This document shows, piece by piece, positions 8,122 through 16,601 of a stretch of 38,649 bases of DNA; the first letter of the stretch is position 1, and each line of letters opens with the position of its first letter. A program made the translations under genes and the position numbers. Source of the DNA: Gammaproteobacteria bacterium. GTDB lineage: Bacteria > Pseudomonadota > Gammaproteobacteria > Pseudomonadales > Azotimanducaceae. Location: NCBI GenBank assembly GCA_028824555.1, contig JAPPDJ010000111.1:1-38649 (forward strand). Direction: 5' to 3'. Below the pieces are notes generated by a model. The model saw only the letters and a program-made list of their open reading frames with translations, searched no databases and had not been told where the DNA came from.

Positions 8122-8942
8122 GCGCCCGCAAGGCAGCGCGCTTCGGGCGTGGGGTGGCCGCCGCCGGGGCCTTGCTGCTGGCGGGCTGGGCGAGTGGCGT
8201 CGAGGGGCTCTCGTTCGATGTGGGCGTTGGTGCCGTGTCGGTGGAGTCGACGCGATTCCAGGATGTGAAGGCGGCCGACGCCACCGACTTGCCGGTGCTC
8301 TATGGCGGCCCGGCGCGGTTCACGGACGGACAATACGACCGCGGCGCGGAACTCAGGCTTGGCGTCGGCTATCGGCCTCTGCCGCGCCTTAGGGCTGGTC
8401 TCGAACTTGCGGTTGCACCGGGCGTCGATTTCAGCGGCAATGCCAATTACCTGCGCTCTGGCGACGAACAGCCATCCACGGCGGAGCTTTCTATCCGTCG
8501 TCTGCTGGTGACGGCAACCTGGGATGTGTTCTCGTGGCGCTTCGGCGGTGCGGGCCCGCCTTCACGTCTCTATGTCGGCGGCGGCTACGGCGCCACCGAT
8601 TACCGCCTTACCGACTTCGTGCAGCGATTTCCCGCCTTGCGCCAGGGCCCGAGTGGCGAAGTCGCGCTCACGGCACTCCCCTCCGGCAGCGACCGAGAAG
8701 CCACGTTCACGCTCACGACCGGCGTCGCCATCCCCCTCAAGGGCCCGTGGGAGCTGGACCTCGCCTACCGCTACACCGACGGCGGTGATGTCGAGACCGA
8801 CCTTGGCGACATCGACATCGTCCGCTACCGAGCAGACGGAACCCGCCGCAACCTCGCCATTCCCATCGACCGCACCGCCGGCGAATACCGCTCGCACACC
8901 TTTTCGGCAACCCTGCGCTGGCGCTACGAGACTGCTCCGTAG
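8118..8942 (+). CDS. Small beta-barrel-like outer-membrane protein
   Basis: 274 residues from TTG 8118, which overlaps the TGA of the PhyH gene. The N-terminus is a signal peptide (basic start, then GVAAAGALLLAGWASGVEG). The rest shows alternating polar/aromatic strands typical of an OmpW/OmpA-barrel-like protein: LSFDVGVGAVSVES, LRLGVGYRPLPRLRAGLELAVAP, RLYVGGGYGATDYRL, FTLTTGVAIPL, WELDLAYRYTDGG and a C-terminal FSATLRWRYETAP. The TTG start is chosen for coupling and for the signal peptide; a GTG at 8154 is the alternative. Function is unknown. A pore or anchor for the substrate of the coupled oxygenase is a reasonable but untested idea. Confidence 0.75.
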   Translation: MSARKAARFGRGVAAAGALLLAGWASGVEGLSFDVGVGAVSVESTRFQDVKAADATDLPVLYGGPARFTDGQYDRGAELRLGVGYRPLPRLRAGLELAVAPGVDFSGNANYLRSGDEQPSTAELSIRRLLVTATWDVFSWRFGGAGPPSRLYVGGGYGATDYRLTDFVQRFPALRQGPSGEVALTALPSGSDREATFTLTTGVAIPLKGPWELDLAYRYTDGGDVETDLGDIDIVRYRADGTRRNLAIPIDRTAGEYRSHTFSATLRWRYETAP

Positions 8943-8975
8943 AAACACGCCGCTTGCAGAAACCAACCCTGCCTC

Positions 8976-9002
8976 GTAGGGGCGGGGCTTGTCCCCGCCC
9001 GT
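8976..9002. repeat. Dispersed G/C hairpin, family 2, copy 2
   Basis: Same stem as 2891-2917, starting 34 bp after the barrel-protein stop codon. The identity to the inverted copy at 38203-38243 extends over the flanking CCTC and CTTGAA sequences on both sides, about 38 bp in all. Confidence 0.8.
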
Positions 9003-9034
9003 CTTGAATGCGCCGAGGAACTCGTCGAAGCGCA

Positions 9035-9076
9035 GCAGTTCGCGCCAGCGAACTGCCGAGGCGCCCTTCAGGGCGC
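9035..9076. repeat. Dispersed double-hairpin repeat, family 3, copy 2
   Basis: GCAGTTCGC (9035-9043) / GCGAACTGC (9048-9056), followed by GCGCCC-TTCA-GGGCGC (9061-9076). It lies in the convergent gap between the barrel protein and the DUF1993 gene, right behind a family 2 hairpin. Confidence 0.75.
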
Positions 9077-9104
9077 GCTAGCGCGCGACAAAGGCGGGCC
9101 CTGC

Positions 9105-9623
9105 TTACCGCTTGAGCCGCATCCGACCCAGGAAATCGCCTTTGCCGATCGGCGTGCCCTTCATGCGCAGCATGTCGTAGGTGGTGGTGGCGTGGAAGTA
9201 GAAGTTGGGCAGGGAGAAGGTGAGCAGGAAGTCCTCCGCCACGAAGGGCATGGCGCGGCTGCCCATGCGGAACTCCATCTCCTTGCCGGCGAGGGCGTTC
9301 ACCGTGTCCGCCGAGTAATCGGCCAGTGCCTTGCGGGCGTCGCCCACCATGTCGCGCAGGCCGCCGTAGTCGAGGTCGTTCATGGTCGGTGGGCTGAACA
9401 CGCCAGCCTCGACGCCCTGGATCGCGCCGAGCGAGTGGTGGGTGACGGAGATGAGCTGGAAGCGGAACGGCAGCATGTCGTCGATCAGCCGCATCTCGAC
9501 CACTTCGCCGAGGTCGATGCCATTCGCCTCGCAATGCTCGCGCCCCTTGTCGAGGACGCCTTCCACGGAACTCAGGATTTGAAGATAGGTGCCGACGCTG
9601 GCGTCGTACAACGAAACGGGCAT
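9105..9623 (-). CDS. DUF1993 family protein
   Basis: 172 residues, cytoplasmic and helical, matching the full length of DUF1993. Recognisable features are the start PVSLYDASVGTYLQILSSVEGVLDK, the central LIDDMLPFRFQLISVTHHS block, and the tail FLLTFSLPNFYFHATTTYDMLRMKGTPIGKGDFLG, which is the family signature. The fold is related to DinB-like four-helix bundles. No reaction is established. The start at 9623 is supported by GGAGG 10 nt upstream; the frame further upstream is repeat-like. It stands alone on its strand with repeats on both sides. Confidence 0.88.
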   Translation of the reverse strand: MPVSLYDASVGTYLQILSSVEGVLDKGREHCEANGIDLGEVVEMRLIDDMLPFRFQLISVTHHSLGAIQGVEAGVFSPPTMNDLDYGGLRDMVGDARKALADYSADTVNALAGKEMEFRMGSRAMPFVAEDFLLTFSLPNFYFHATTTYDMLRMKGTPIGKGDFLGRMRLKR

Positions 9624-10001
9624 GGGCTTGCCTCCACAAATGGCAGGTTTTGGGTGAACGGTGCTGCGCGGTAAGCGCAGCGTCGTCGTCAGTGTAGCAG
9701 CCAGCAGGGTCCGGCAGGGCTGCTCGGCGGGCCGGATAGCCTCGCGCCCTGTCATCGAGCGCAAGTGATTTCGCTTCGCTCATGCCGCCCGGATGGTGCA
9801 GAATGTGGCCGTCAATCGCTTGCGTGCTTGCCGCTGGCGCGCCCTGAAGGGCGCGTCGGCAGTTCGCTGGCGCGAACTGCTGGCCTTCGTGCTCGCATTC
9901 GCTCGCAGCTACGGCTGCCAGCATGCTGGACTTAGCCGCTGGCGCGGACAGTCCGACAGGCTGATAGCGCGGCAAGCCCGAAAGGCCGCTGGGAGGAAGG
10001 G
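9624..10001. other. Divergent intergenic region with repeat DNA
   Basis: No gene seen. Holds an inverted family 3 repeat (9839-9921) and a further block to about 9985 that resembles, in inverted orientation, the segment near 130-200. No clear promoter could be identified. Confidence 0.6.
9839..9985. repeat. Dispersed double-hairpin repeat, family 3, copy 3 (inverted) with extension
   Basis: GCGCCCTGAAGGGCGC (9839-9854), then GCAGTTCGC (9859-9867) / GCGAACTGC (9872-9880), then the shared flank GGCCTTCGTGCTCGCATTCGC. A downstream part (AGTCCGACAGGCTGATAGCG near 9949-9968) recurs inverted near 180-200. Confidence 0.75.
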
Positions 10002-10421
10002 ATGAGAATCGCGAAAATCCTCGGCATCGTGGCGCTGGTGTATGTGCTGCTCGTGACCGTGTTCGAGAGCCTGCTGGGCTACTTCCAGCCCCATGGTCCG
10101 GGCACTCTGGTCATCACCACCACGGACGCCGACGGGAATCCTCACGATCGCGTGCTGTCCGAGCTCGAAAGTGACGGCAAGGCCTATGTGGCGGTGAACC
10201 ACTGGCCGCGGGCTTGGTATGGCCATGTGCTGGCCAATCCAGAGGTCACGATCCGACGCGGCGAGGATCCCGTCGGGCAACCTCACACCGCCGTCGCCGT
10301 CGCCGGCGAGGAGGAGGTGAGGGTGGCTGCGGACAACCCCACCGGGGTCGTCTTCCGAATCCTCACCGGCTTTCCGCCGCGGCATTTCGTGCGGCTCGAT
10401 CCGAAGGCGAGCGCCCCGTAA
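10002..10421 (+). CDS. Deazaflavin-dependent nitroreductase-like (DUF385, split beta-barrel) protein
   Basis: 139 residues. One N-terminal membrane segment (ILGIVALVYVLLVTVFESLLGYF) is followed by a small split-beta-barrel domain. The core LVITTTDADGNPHDRVLSEL and WYGHVLANPEVTIRRG matches the DUF385 / F420-binding nitroreductase (Ddn-like) pattern, where the HxxLLANPEV stretch is diagnostic. Members use reduced F420 (or sometimes flavin) to reduce quinones or nitro compounds. The membrane anchor would suit a quinone substrate. GGGAGGAAGG lies just upstream of the ATG. Cofactor use is inferred, not seen. It converges on YbjQ with a 14-bp gap. Confidence 0.75.
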   Translation: MRIAKILGIVALVYVLLVTVFESLLGYFQPHGPGTLVITTTDADGNPHDRVLSELESDGKAYVAVNHWPRAWYGHVLANPEVTIRRGEDPVGQPHTAVAVAGEEEVRVAADNPTGVVFRILTGFPPRHFVRLDPKASAP

Positions 10422-10435
10422 CGCGCACGAGCCCC

Positions 10436-10756
10436 TTAGGCAGCCGTTACGGCCGTTCCGCTGGCTGTGACCATGAGCATGCTGCCGCCCTGTCCCACCA
10501 CCTCGTAGTCGAGGTCCACGCCGACCACGGCATTGCCGCCCAAGTCCTGCGCCGCGTATTCCATCTCTTCGAGCGCAATCTGGCGCGCTTTCTGCAACTC
10601 CTTCTCGTAGGAGGCGGAGCGGCCGCCGACGATGTCACGGATGCCGGCGAAGAAATCGCGGAAGATGTTGGCGCCGACGATGGCCTCGCCGGTGACGATG
10701 CCGTGGTAGTTGCGGATGGCCTTGCCTTCGATGTTCTGGGTGGTGGTGAGGATCAT
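10436..10756 (-). CDS. YbjQ/UPF0145 family protein
   Basis: 106 residues, the usual family size. It starts [47 protein letters not shown] and ends with [31 protein letters not shown], the full YbjQ signature. These small proteins form ring-like oligomers and are annotated as putative heavy-metal-binding; the biological role is unsettled. The start at 10756 is chosen because the family begins exactly there, with AAGGCG upstream. It is divergent from the CoA transferase across 125 bp. Confidence 0.9.
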   Translation of the reverse strand: MILTTTQNIEGKAIRNYHGIVTGEAIVGANIFRDFFAGIRDIVGGRSASYEKELQKARQIALEEMEYAAQDLGGNAVVGVDLDYEVVGQGGSMLMVTASGTAVTAA

Positions 10757-10821
10757 GGGTTCGCCTTGGTTGCAGGAAGCCGCAAGGATGCGTGCCGACG
10801 CGGCAACCGGCAAGCCCAAGA

Positions 10822-10855
10822 TTGGGCGATGAGTCCGGTGAGTCGTACACTCACC
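10822..10855 (+). promoter_or_regulatory. Candidate promoter with overlapping operator dyad for the CoA transferase gene
   Basis: TTGGGC (10822-10827) and TACACT (10846-10851) are spaced 18 bp and would start transcription about 25 nt before the ATG at 10882. The -10 sits inside a perfect dyad, GGTGAGT (10837-10843) / ACTCACC (10849-10855) with a 5-nt centre. Its TGAGT...ACTCA core resembles operators of TetR-type repressors. A regulator bound there would block RNA polymerase. No regulator gene lies in the window. Confidence 0.4.
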
Positions 10856-10881
10856 TGACGTTGCCGATTTGGGGGGATGAG

Positions 10882-12147
10882 ATGCCGGGACCGCTTGCCG
10901 ATCTGCGTGTGGTGGAGCTCGCCACGGCCATTCAGGGGCCAGCGGTCGGGTTGCACTTTGCCAACATGGGCGCGGATGTCATCAAGGTGGAACCGCCCAT
11001 GGGCGATGCCAGTCGCTACCACCGGGGCGTCAACAACAAGCTGCCGGCGGACGCCTACGCCTCGCAGTTCATCGCCATGAACAAGGGCAAGCGCTCGCTG
11101 GTGCTGGACCTGCACGTCGCGCCGGGTCCCGACGTGATGCACGCCCTGCTCGCCACTGCCGATGTCTTTATCAGCAACTACCGCGCCGAGGCCCTCGGCC
11201 GGATGACGCTGGACCCAGACGCCCTCTCCGAGCGCTATCCGAACCTGGTGGTGGGCCACGTCAACGGTTTCGGGCCGCACGGCCCGGACGCCGCCAAGGC
11301 CATGCTCGACGGCGCGGCCCAAGCCCGCGGCGGAATCGCCAGCATGACCGGTCAGCCCGGCGAGACCGCAACGCCGCCGGGCGCGGCCATTGCCGACCAC
11401 GCCGGCGCCATGCAGCTCGCCCTCGCTTGCGTCACGGCGCTCGCAGCTCGGGCCGGGAACGGCCGCGGCCAGGTGGTGCGGACCTCCTCGCTCGGGGCAC
11501 AGCTTTGGCTGCAGATGTGGGAGCTACAGCACTCGTTCCTCACCGGCACGCCGCTGTCCCGGGAAGGCGGACATCACCCCAACATCAAGGCGCCCTATGG
11601 CATGTACACGTCCCAAGATGGCGTCGATGTGCTGTTCGTGGCGGCCATGACGGACGATGCCTGGAGCGAGTTCTGGATCTTTGCGGATCGCCCCGAAACC
11701 ATCCTCATGGAGGAGTGGAACACGCCCGGCAAGCGCATCGGCGTGACGGGCGCGGACGACGGCGTGGCCGAGATTCGCGCCCTCATGCGGGACGCCTTCG
11801 CCGGCAAGCCGTGGCACGAGTGGGAAGCCTTCTTCGCCACCCAGCCGGAGATTATCTGGGAACGCGTGCGCGGCCACGGCGACATCCCCACCGACCCGCA
11901 GAACGTGGCCAACGACTACGTCGTCGATCTGGACTTGCCGGTTAGCGGCACCACCCCAACCGTCGGCACCCTCATGCACTTCAGCAGAACGCCGACGCCG
12001 CATCCGTCCCCGCCCCCTGCGCTCGGCGCCGACACCGCCGAAATCATGGCGGAACTTGGCTTCGACGACGAGACGGCAAACCGCGTGATGGCGCACGCAA
12101 CCGCAACCCGCGACGCAATGCGCGCTGCCCTCCTAGGCGCAGACTGA
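10882..12147 (+). CDS. CaiB/BaiF-type (family III) CoA transferase
   Basis: 421 residues. N-terminal [38 protein letters not shown], then [25 protein letters not shown] and [13 protein letters not shown] are classic family III CoA-transferase blocks. The catalytic Asp is Asp143 in [11 protein letters not shown], which replaces the usual DxxxQAxxG context with little change. Such enzymes move CoA between carboxylic acids, priming a substrate for beta-oxidation-like breakdown. The start at 10882 follows GGGGGGATGAG. Its end lies 12 bp from the convergent luciferase-like gene. The substrate is unknown. Confidence 0.9.
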   Translation: MPGPLADLRVVELATAIQGPAVGLHFANMGADVIKVEPPMGDASRYHRGVNNKLPADAYASQFIAMNKGKRSLVLDLHVAPGPDVMHALLATADVFISNYRAEALGRMTLDPDALSERYPNLVVGHVNGFGPHGPDAAKAMLDGAAQARGGIASMTGQPGETATPPGAAIADHAGAMQLALACVTALAARAGNGRGQVVRTSSLGAQLWLQMWELQHSFLTGTPLSREGGHHPNIKAPYGMYTSQDGVDVLFVAAMTDDAWSEFWIFADRPETILMEEWNTPGKRIGVTGADDGVAEIRALMRDAFAGKPWHEWEAFFATQPEIIWERVRGHGDIPTDPQNVANDYVVDLDLPVSGTTPTVGTLMHFSRTPTPHPSPPPALGADTAEIMAELGFDDETANRVMAHATATRDAMRAALLGAD

Positions 12148-12159
12148 CAACCCCTCGCC

Positions 12160-13233
12160 TTAAGCCACCACTGGCAACACTTCGCGGCCCACGCGTTCTA
12201 GCACGTCGAAGCGTGTGTCGAAGTTCGGCAGGATCATCACCTGGTCGAGGCCCACTTCCGCGAGCTCCAGCAGGCGTTCGGCGAGGGCTTCGCGGGTGCC
12301 GATCATGGATGACGCTTGCAGCACTTCCGGGGTCAGGAACCGTTCCTCTTCCGGCAGCACCCAGCAGTTGTGGCCGGCGTGGATGCGCTGGTGGCGGCGG
12401 TCCTCGGGATGGCTCTCGATCATGGCGCGGTAGTCGTCCCAGATGCCAGCGAGGGCGCCGGAAGGCTGGCGGCCGAAGTTGCGGAACTGGTCGTAGGCGA
12501 AGTGGACGCCGGCCATGGCCATTGCGCCGCATTCTGCCTTGACGCGGGGGGAATCCACGGCTTCGCCCGGGTCCAGCACGACCATCGTGGTGAGCCCGGT
12601 GGTGTAGTAGGCGTCGCGGTCGATCTCGCGTCCGGCATTGCGGGCGCCGTCCTCGATCATGCGCCAGATGTTGAGCATCACGGCGCGATTGGCCGGCATG
12701 GCGAGCACTGCGCCGTCGCCGTGCTTGCCGGCGAGCCCAAGCGACTTGGGGCCGAAGCCGGAAACATAGAGCGGGATGCGATCCTTGAAGTTGACGAAGC
12801 CGTCGTCGGGCATGATGTGGCGGATCGGGCGTTCTTCGCCGCCCCGCCGGAACATCGCTTCCTCCCCGCTGAGCAGCGGCGCGAGGGTTTCGAGGTAGGC
12901 ATCGAACTCGCGGATGCGCTGCGGCGGGAATCCCATCACCCGCATCGCCGTGTTGCCGCTGCCGACGCCGAAGAAGGTGCGCCCGGGTGCCAGCGCGTTG
13001 ATGGTGGCGATGCCGGAGGCGTTGTTTGGCGCCGGCCGCGTGCCGGTGATGGCCACTCCGGTGCCGAGATGGATGGTCTTGGTGCGCACCGCCGCCAAAG
13101 CCAGCGCCGCGTAGCAGTCCGACCACAGCATCTGGCTGTCGGCGAGCCAGGCGTGGGAATAGCCGAGTTCCTCGGCGCGAACGATGTAGTCGATGTCCTT
13201 GACGTGCGAGGCGACGCAGATGCCGATGTCCAT
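12160..13233 (-). CDS. Luciferase-like (LLM class) F420-dependent oxidoreductase
   Basis: 357 residues. A TIM-barrel of the bacterial luciferase-like monooxygenase superfamily: DIGICVASHVKDIDYIVRAEELGYSHAWLADSQ, IHLGTGVAITGTRPAPNNASGIATINALAPGRTFFGVGSGN, and VSGFGPKSLGLAGKHGDGAV are the cofactor-site blocks. Members use F420 or FMN; the N-terminal and GVGSGN patterns lean to the F420 group (methylenetetrahydromethanopterin reductase-like), but this is inference. AAGGA precedes the start. Only 24 bp separate it from the upstream lipoprotein gene, so they probably share a transcript. Confidence 0.87.
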   Translation of the reverse strand: MDIGICVASHVKDIDYIVRAEELGYSHAWLADSQMLWSDCYAALALAAVRTKTIHLGTGVAITGTRPAPNNASGIATINALAPGRTFFGVGSGNTAMRVMGFPPQRIREFDAYLETLAPLLSGEEAMFRRGGEERPIRHIMPDDGFVNFKDRIPLYVSGFGPKSLGLAGKHGDGAVLAMPANRAVMLNIWRMIEDGARNAGREIDRDAYYTTGLTTMVVLDPGEAVDSPRVKAECGAMAMAGVHFAYDQFRNFGRQPSGALAGIWDDYRAMIESHPEDRRHQRIHAGHNCWVLPEEERFLTPEVLQASSMIGTREALAERLLELAEVGLDQVMILPNFDTRFDVLERVGREVLPVVA

Positions 13234-13257
13234 GGGTTTTTCCTTGATGACGGCCCT

Positions 13258-14142
13258 TTAGGGCGCGGTTGCGGCAAATGCCAACAGCGATGCGCGCGGC
13301 AGGGCGGGGTTGCCGAAGTAGGCGATGCTGCGGCGGTCTTCGCTCATCACGGCAAGCAGCGCCTCGCGGTCGCCGGAGAGGTTCACCACTTCGTCGCAGG
13401 CAAGCTCTTCGGCGGTGAAGAATGCGAGCAGGCGCTCGCCCACGTCGATCAGGTGCATGGGGATTTGCGTGACACCGACGATCCAGCGGTCGCTGCAGGA
13501 GGCGACGAAGGCGCGCACGAAGGTGGGCAGCTTGCGCTCTCGCGGCGAGATGTCGAGGAGCCCGCCCTCGACGATGCCCGGGCCCACCTGAATCGCCGAC
13601 TCGAACATGCCTTGGTGATAGTCATTGCGGCCAACGATGGCGACGTCGCGTTCGCCGCCGTCGCGCACCCCGAGCACGCGGGTGTAGCCATGCGGCGTGA
13701 TTTCGCTTAGCACTTCGCCCTGCACTTGGAGAAGGCCCAGGGGCGAGACGGGATCAAACACCGAAACGAAGCCGCTGCCGAGCACGAGGGTTTGCCCGCT
13801 GCTGGTCAAGGCATCGACCGGGGCAACGCCCGGCCCCATGATGCGCGGATCGAAACTCGTCGCGGCAAGCTGCGCGAGCACGATGTCGGCGTTTCCGGCA
13901 CCGTCACCGGCGGCAGCAATGGTGCTGAACGTGATGTCCGCATTCTCGCCGCCGCGCAACGCTGCAACAAAGCCGGTGGCGGACAGACGCTCCTCGAAGC
14001 GTTGCGTCGCGGTCATCGGTAACGTGATGACCCCGGAAACAAGCGGCGCCTGAAAGCGCGGATCGGGCTGGTCCTGGCAACCTGCAAGGCAAGCAGCTAT
14101 CGCAACCAACAGGCTTACAGCACGGCCGCGCCAGTCAATCAA
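13258..14142 (-). CDS. Predicted lipoprotein of unknown function
   Basis: 294 residues from TTG 14142. The start is chosen because GGAAGG lies 8 nt upstream and the product then begins with a lipoprotein signal (WRGRAVSLLVAIAACLAGC). I recognise no domain. The mature part is rich in short beta strands (SGQTLVLGSGFVSVFDP, GYTRVLGVRDGGERDVAIVG, SIAYFGNPAL), compatible with a beta-propeller-like or beta-sandwich fold, and has two further Cys residues. The frame stays open far upstream (to about 15069) but that part is antisense to the molybdoenzyme and repeat DNA. Its start region abuts the 14158-14390 repeat block. Likely cotranscribed with the luciferase-like gene. Confidence 0.65.
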   Translation of the reverse strand: MIDWRGRAVSLLVAIAACLAGCQDQPDPRFQAPLVSGVITLPMTATQRFEERLSATGFVAALRGGENADITFSTIAAAGDGAGNADIVLAQLAATSFDPRIMGPGVAPVDALTSSGQTLVLGSGFVSVFDPVSPLGLLQVQGEVLSEITPHGYTRVLGVRDGGERDVAIVGRNDYHQGMFESAIQVGPGIVEGGLLDISPRERKLPTFVRAFVASCSDRWIVGVTQIPMHLIDVGERLLAFFTAEELACDEVVNLSGDREALLAVMSEDRRSIAYFGNPALPRASLLAFAATAP

Positions 14143-14157
14143 AGTCGCGTCCTTCCA

Positions 14158-14390
14158 AGAGGAACGCGCCTTGCGGCGCGGTGGAGGGCAAGATGCCCTC
14201 CCTCCGGAGGCCCACCGGAGGCGTACTGCCGTCAATCGAGGTCGTGTCCTTGGAGGGAGGGCGTCTCGCCCTCCAACGCGCCGGAAGGCGCGCTTGTCCA
14301 GATGCACATGTTTCGATCTCCGCTGCTCTCCCGGCGGCCATCTCGCCACCCGTGCGCACCTCAAGGGAGGGCGAGATGTCCTCCCTCTCG
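14158..14390. repeat. Three palindromic units in the gap between IorB and the lipoprotein gene
   Basis: GGAGGGCAAGATGCCCTCCC (about 14182-14201), GGAGGGAGGGCGTCTCGCCCTCC (about 14252-14274) and GGGAGGGCGAGATGTCCTCCC (about 14364-14384) are similar hairpins, with GGCGCG-type stems between them (AACGCGCCTTGCGGCGCG near 14163-14180, CGCGCCGGAAGGCGCG near 14277-14292). The design parallels family 4 but with a GGGAGGG core. No gene is supported in this 270-bp gap. Confidence 0.7.
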
Positions 14391-14414
14391 ATATGACGCA
14401 GCTTGATCGTGGGC

Positions 14415-16601
14415 TCAAGCCATGCGAATCGGCAGCGAGCGGTAGCGGGTGCCGGTGGCGGCGAACAGGGCGTTCGACAACGCCGGTGCCACGGGCGGTA
14501 CGCCCGGCTCTCCCACACCGGCCGGGAGCCGGCCTTGGGACGGCACCACATGCACTTTCGTCGGCGGCGCCTCGTTCATCCGCAGCATCGGGTAGTCGTG
14601 GAAGTTGCTCTGCTCCACGATGCCGTCCTTCATGGTGATCTCGCCGTCGAGCGCGAGCGACAGGCCGAACACCACCGCCCCTTCCATCTGCGCCGCGCAG
14701 GTGTCGGGATTGACGTGGGTTCCGCAGTCGAGGGCGACATAGGAATTGGTCACCTTCGGTCGGCCGGCCTCCATGCGGGCTTCGAGCACCACCGCTACGT
14801 AGGAGCGGAAGCTGTGATGCACGGCAAAGCCGAGGCCCGTGCCTTCGGGACGCTCCCGATCCCACTCGGACAGTTCCCGCACCTTCTCGATCACGTGCCG
14901 CAGCCGACCGATGTCCATCGCGTGTCCAGGCGGCGGCTGCATTCCAGGCACCTCCATCTCGCCGCCTTCGGCGAGCATTTCGAGTCGGTGCTCGATGGCG
15001 TCGCGGCCGCCGAGGGCAGCCATTTCGTCGGCGAAGACGTTGGCCGAGAAGCTGTGGAAGATGTTGCACACCGAGCGCATCCAGCCAACCCGCACGCCGG
15101 GGCGGATGCCAGCCGACTCCATGCGCTGGTTGCTGACCCGATAGGGGAGGTTAGTGAAGCCCATTTCCAGCTCCCACTCCGCCGGCATCAGTGCTTGGCC
15201 GGAGAAGACGGTGGTGATGGACGGGAACGCCGTGCGTTGCAGCCAGGCGGTGGGGTGTCCCTTCTCGTCCACCATGGCACGGTGGAACTGCGCGCTGGCC
15301 GCGTGATAGTAGTCGTGGCGGACATCGTCCTCGCGGGTCCACTGCACCCGCACGGGCCGCTTCAAACGCTTCGACAGCTCCACCGCCTCGAGCACGAAGT
15401 CTGGCTTCGACTTGCGCCCGAAAGCGCCGCCGAGCAGGGTGACGCGGATGTCCACGTTCTCGAGGGGCATGGACAGATACTGCGATACGAGGCCTCGCGT
15501 CGATTGCGGGTCCTGCACGGACGCAAACACCTGACACTTGCCGTCCTCGACGCTGGCGACCGCAGCCGGGGGTTCCATGGGCATGTGGCCGAGGAATGGC
15601 GTTTCGTACACCGCCGACAGTTCCTGTCCGTCCGAGTCGAAGGCAGCGTCCACGTTGCCGATGTCGAACAGGGTCTGGCCGGGCGACTCGAGCATTGCCT
15701 TGAGTTCCGCCGTCAACGGCTCGCTGCCGAAGCTCTGGTTCGGGCTCGCCGTCCACTCGATGTCGAGTTCGCGGGCGACGCTGAGTGCCGTCCAGGTGTC
15801 TTCGGCAAGAACCGCGACGCCTCCCCAGGGGGCGAACATCGGCCCGGCCGGCGGCGCCGGATCGATGACTTCGAGGCCGATGAGGCCTGGCCTCGGCGCC
15901 GGGTCTGCAACCTTGGCAACGCCGCCGCCAAGCCAGGGGCAGCGCACGATGACGGCCGTGGCCATGTTCGGCAGCTTCACGTCGGCGCCGTAGTTGCCCT
16001 TGCCGCGGGCGATGTCGCCGTTGTCCACATGCACCACCGGCTTGCCGATGAAGCGATGCTCGGCCTCGGACTTGCGCGAGACCTTCTCCGGCACGGGCAG
16101 CGTGGCGGCGTCGGCGGCGAGTTCACCGTAGTCGGCGCTTTGGCCGCTGCCGGCGTGGGCCACCTTGTGGTTCTCGGCGCTCACTTCGTCGAGTGGAACG
16201 CCCCACTTGGCCGCGGCGGCCTGCCTAAGCATCAGCCGCGCCGCCGCGCCGGCATCGCGCAAGCGGTCGTAGTTCATCAGGATGCTGCGCGAGCCGTCGG
16301 TGTTCTGGTCGCCGTATTTGGCGTCGCCGGGTGCCTGCGCGAGCTTGACGCGGCTCCAATCGGCATCGAGTTCGTCCGCCACGACCTGGGCGATCGCCGT
16401 GCGAATGCCCTGACCCATCTCCGAGCGGTGCGACGTGACCGTGAGGGTGCCATCGGTGTCGAGGGCGACGAATAGGTTCGGCTCGAAAGCCGCGGTGACG
16501 CTGCCGTCCGGCAGGTTGGCGCGCGCCGGCAGCGCCGCGCCTATGACAAAGACGCCCGAGCCCTTGAGAAAGTTTCGACGGGAAACGTTGGCGATGTTCA
16601 T
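14415..16601 (-). CDS. iorB: Molybdopterin-binding hydroxylase subunit (IorB-like, xanthine dehydrogenase family), Tat-exported
   Basis: 728 residues. A twin-arginine signal (SRRNFLKGSGVFVIGAALPARA, Arg8-Arg9) indicates folded export to the periplasm. The body matches the isoquinoline 1-oxidoreductase beta / aldehyde dehydrogenase molybdenum subunit: SHRSEMGQGIRTAIAQVVADELDADW, GKPVVHVDNGDIARGKGNYGADVKLP, LLGGAFGRKSKPDFVLEAVELSK, RVQWTREDDVRHDYYHAAS, YVALDCGTHVNPDTCAAQMEGAVVFGLSLAL. The C-terminal GVGEPGVPPVAPALSNALFAATG holds the catalytic Glu seen in this family. It hydroxylates an N-heteroaromatic or oxidises an aldehyde using a molybdenum cofactor. It overlaps the [2Fe-2S] gene by 4 bp. 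The natural substrate is unknown; the gene name indicates family, not proven function. Confidence 0.9.
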   Translation of the reverse strand: MNIANVSRRNFLKGSGVFVIGAALPARANLPDGSVTAAFEPNLFVALDTDGTLTVTSHRSEMGQGIRTAIAQVVADELDADWSRVKLAQAPGDAKYGDQNTDGSRSILMNYDRLRDAGAAARLMLRQAAAAKWGVPLDEVSAENHKVAHAGSGQSADYGELAADAATLPVPEKVSRKSEAEHRFIGKPVVHVDNGDIARGKGNYGADVKLPNMATAVIVRCPWLGGGVAKVADPAPRPGLIGLEVIDPAPPAGPMFAPWGGVAVLAEDTWTALSVARELDIEWTASPNQSFGSEPLTAELKAMLESPGQTLFDIGNVDAAFDSDGQELSAVYETPFLGHMPMEPPAAVASVEDGKCQVFASVQDPQSTRGLVSQYLSMPLENVDIRVTLLGGAFGRKSKPDFVLEAVELSKRLKRPVRVQWTREDDVRHDYYHAASAQFHRAMVDEKGHPTAWLQRTAFPSITTVFSGQALMPAEWELEMGFTNLPYRVSNQRMESAGIRPGVRVGWMRSVCNIFHSFSANVFADEMAALGGRDAIEHRLEMLAEGGEMEVPGMQPPPGHAMDIGRLRHVIEKVRELSEWDRERPEGTGLGFAVHHSFRSYVAVVLEARMEAGRPKVTNSYVALDCGTHVNPDTCAAQMEGAVVFGLSLALDGEITMKDGIVEQSNFHDYPMLRMNEAPPTKVHVVPSQGRLPAGVGEPGVPPVAPALSNALFAATGTRYRSLPIRMA

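Noticed and set aside
13258-15069. A 603-codon version of the lipoprotein gene extending over the molybdoenzyme gene
   Set aside because: The upstream part overlaps iorB on the same strand by hundreds of bases in another frame and has no domain. The lipoprotein signal and ribosome site place the start at 14142.
14403-16475. A 690-codon open frame antisense to the molybdoenzyme subunit
   Set aside because: Composition is His/Arg/Gly-rich without any family motif, while the minus strand encodes a complete IorB-like protein.
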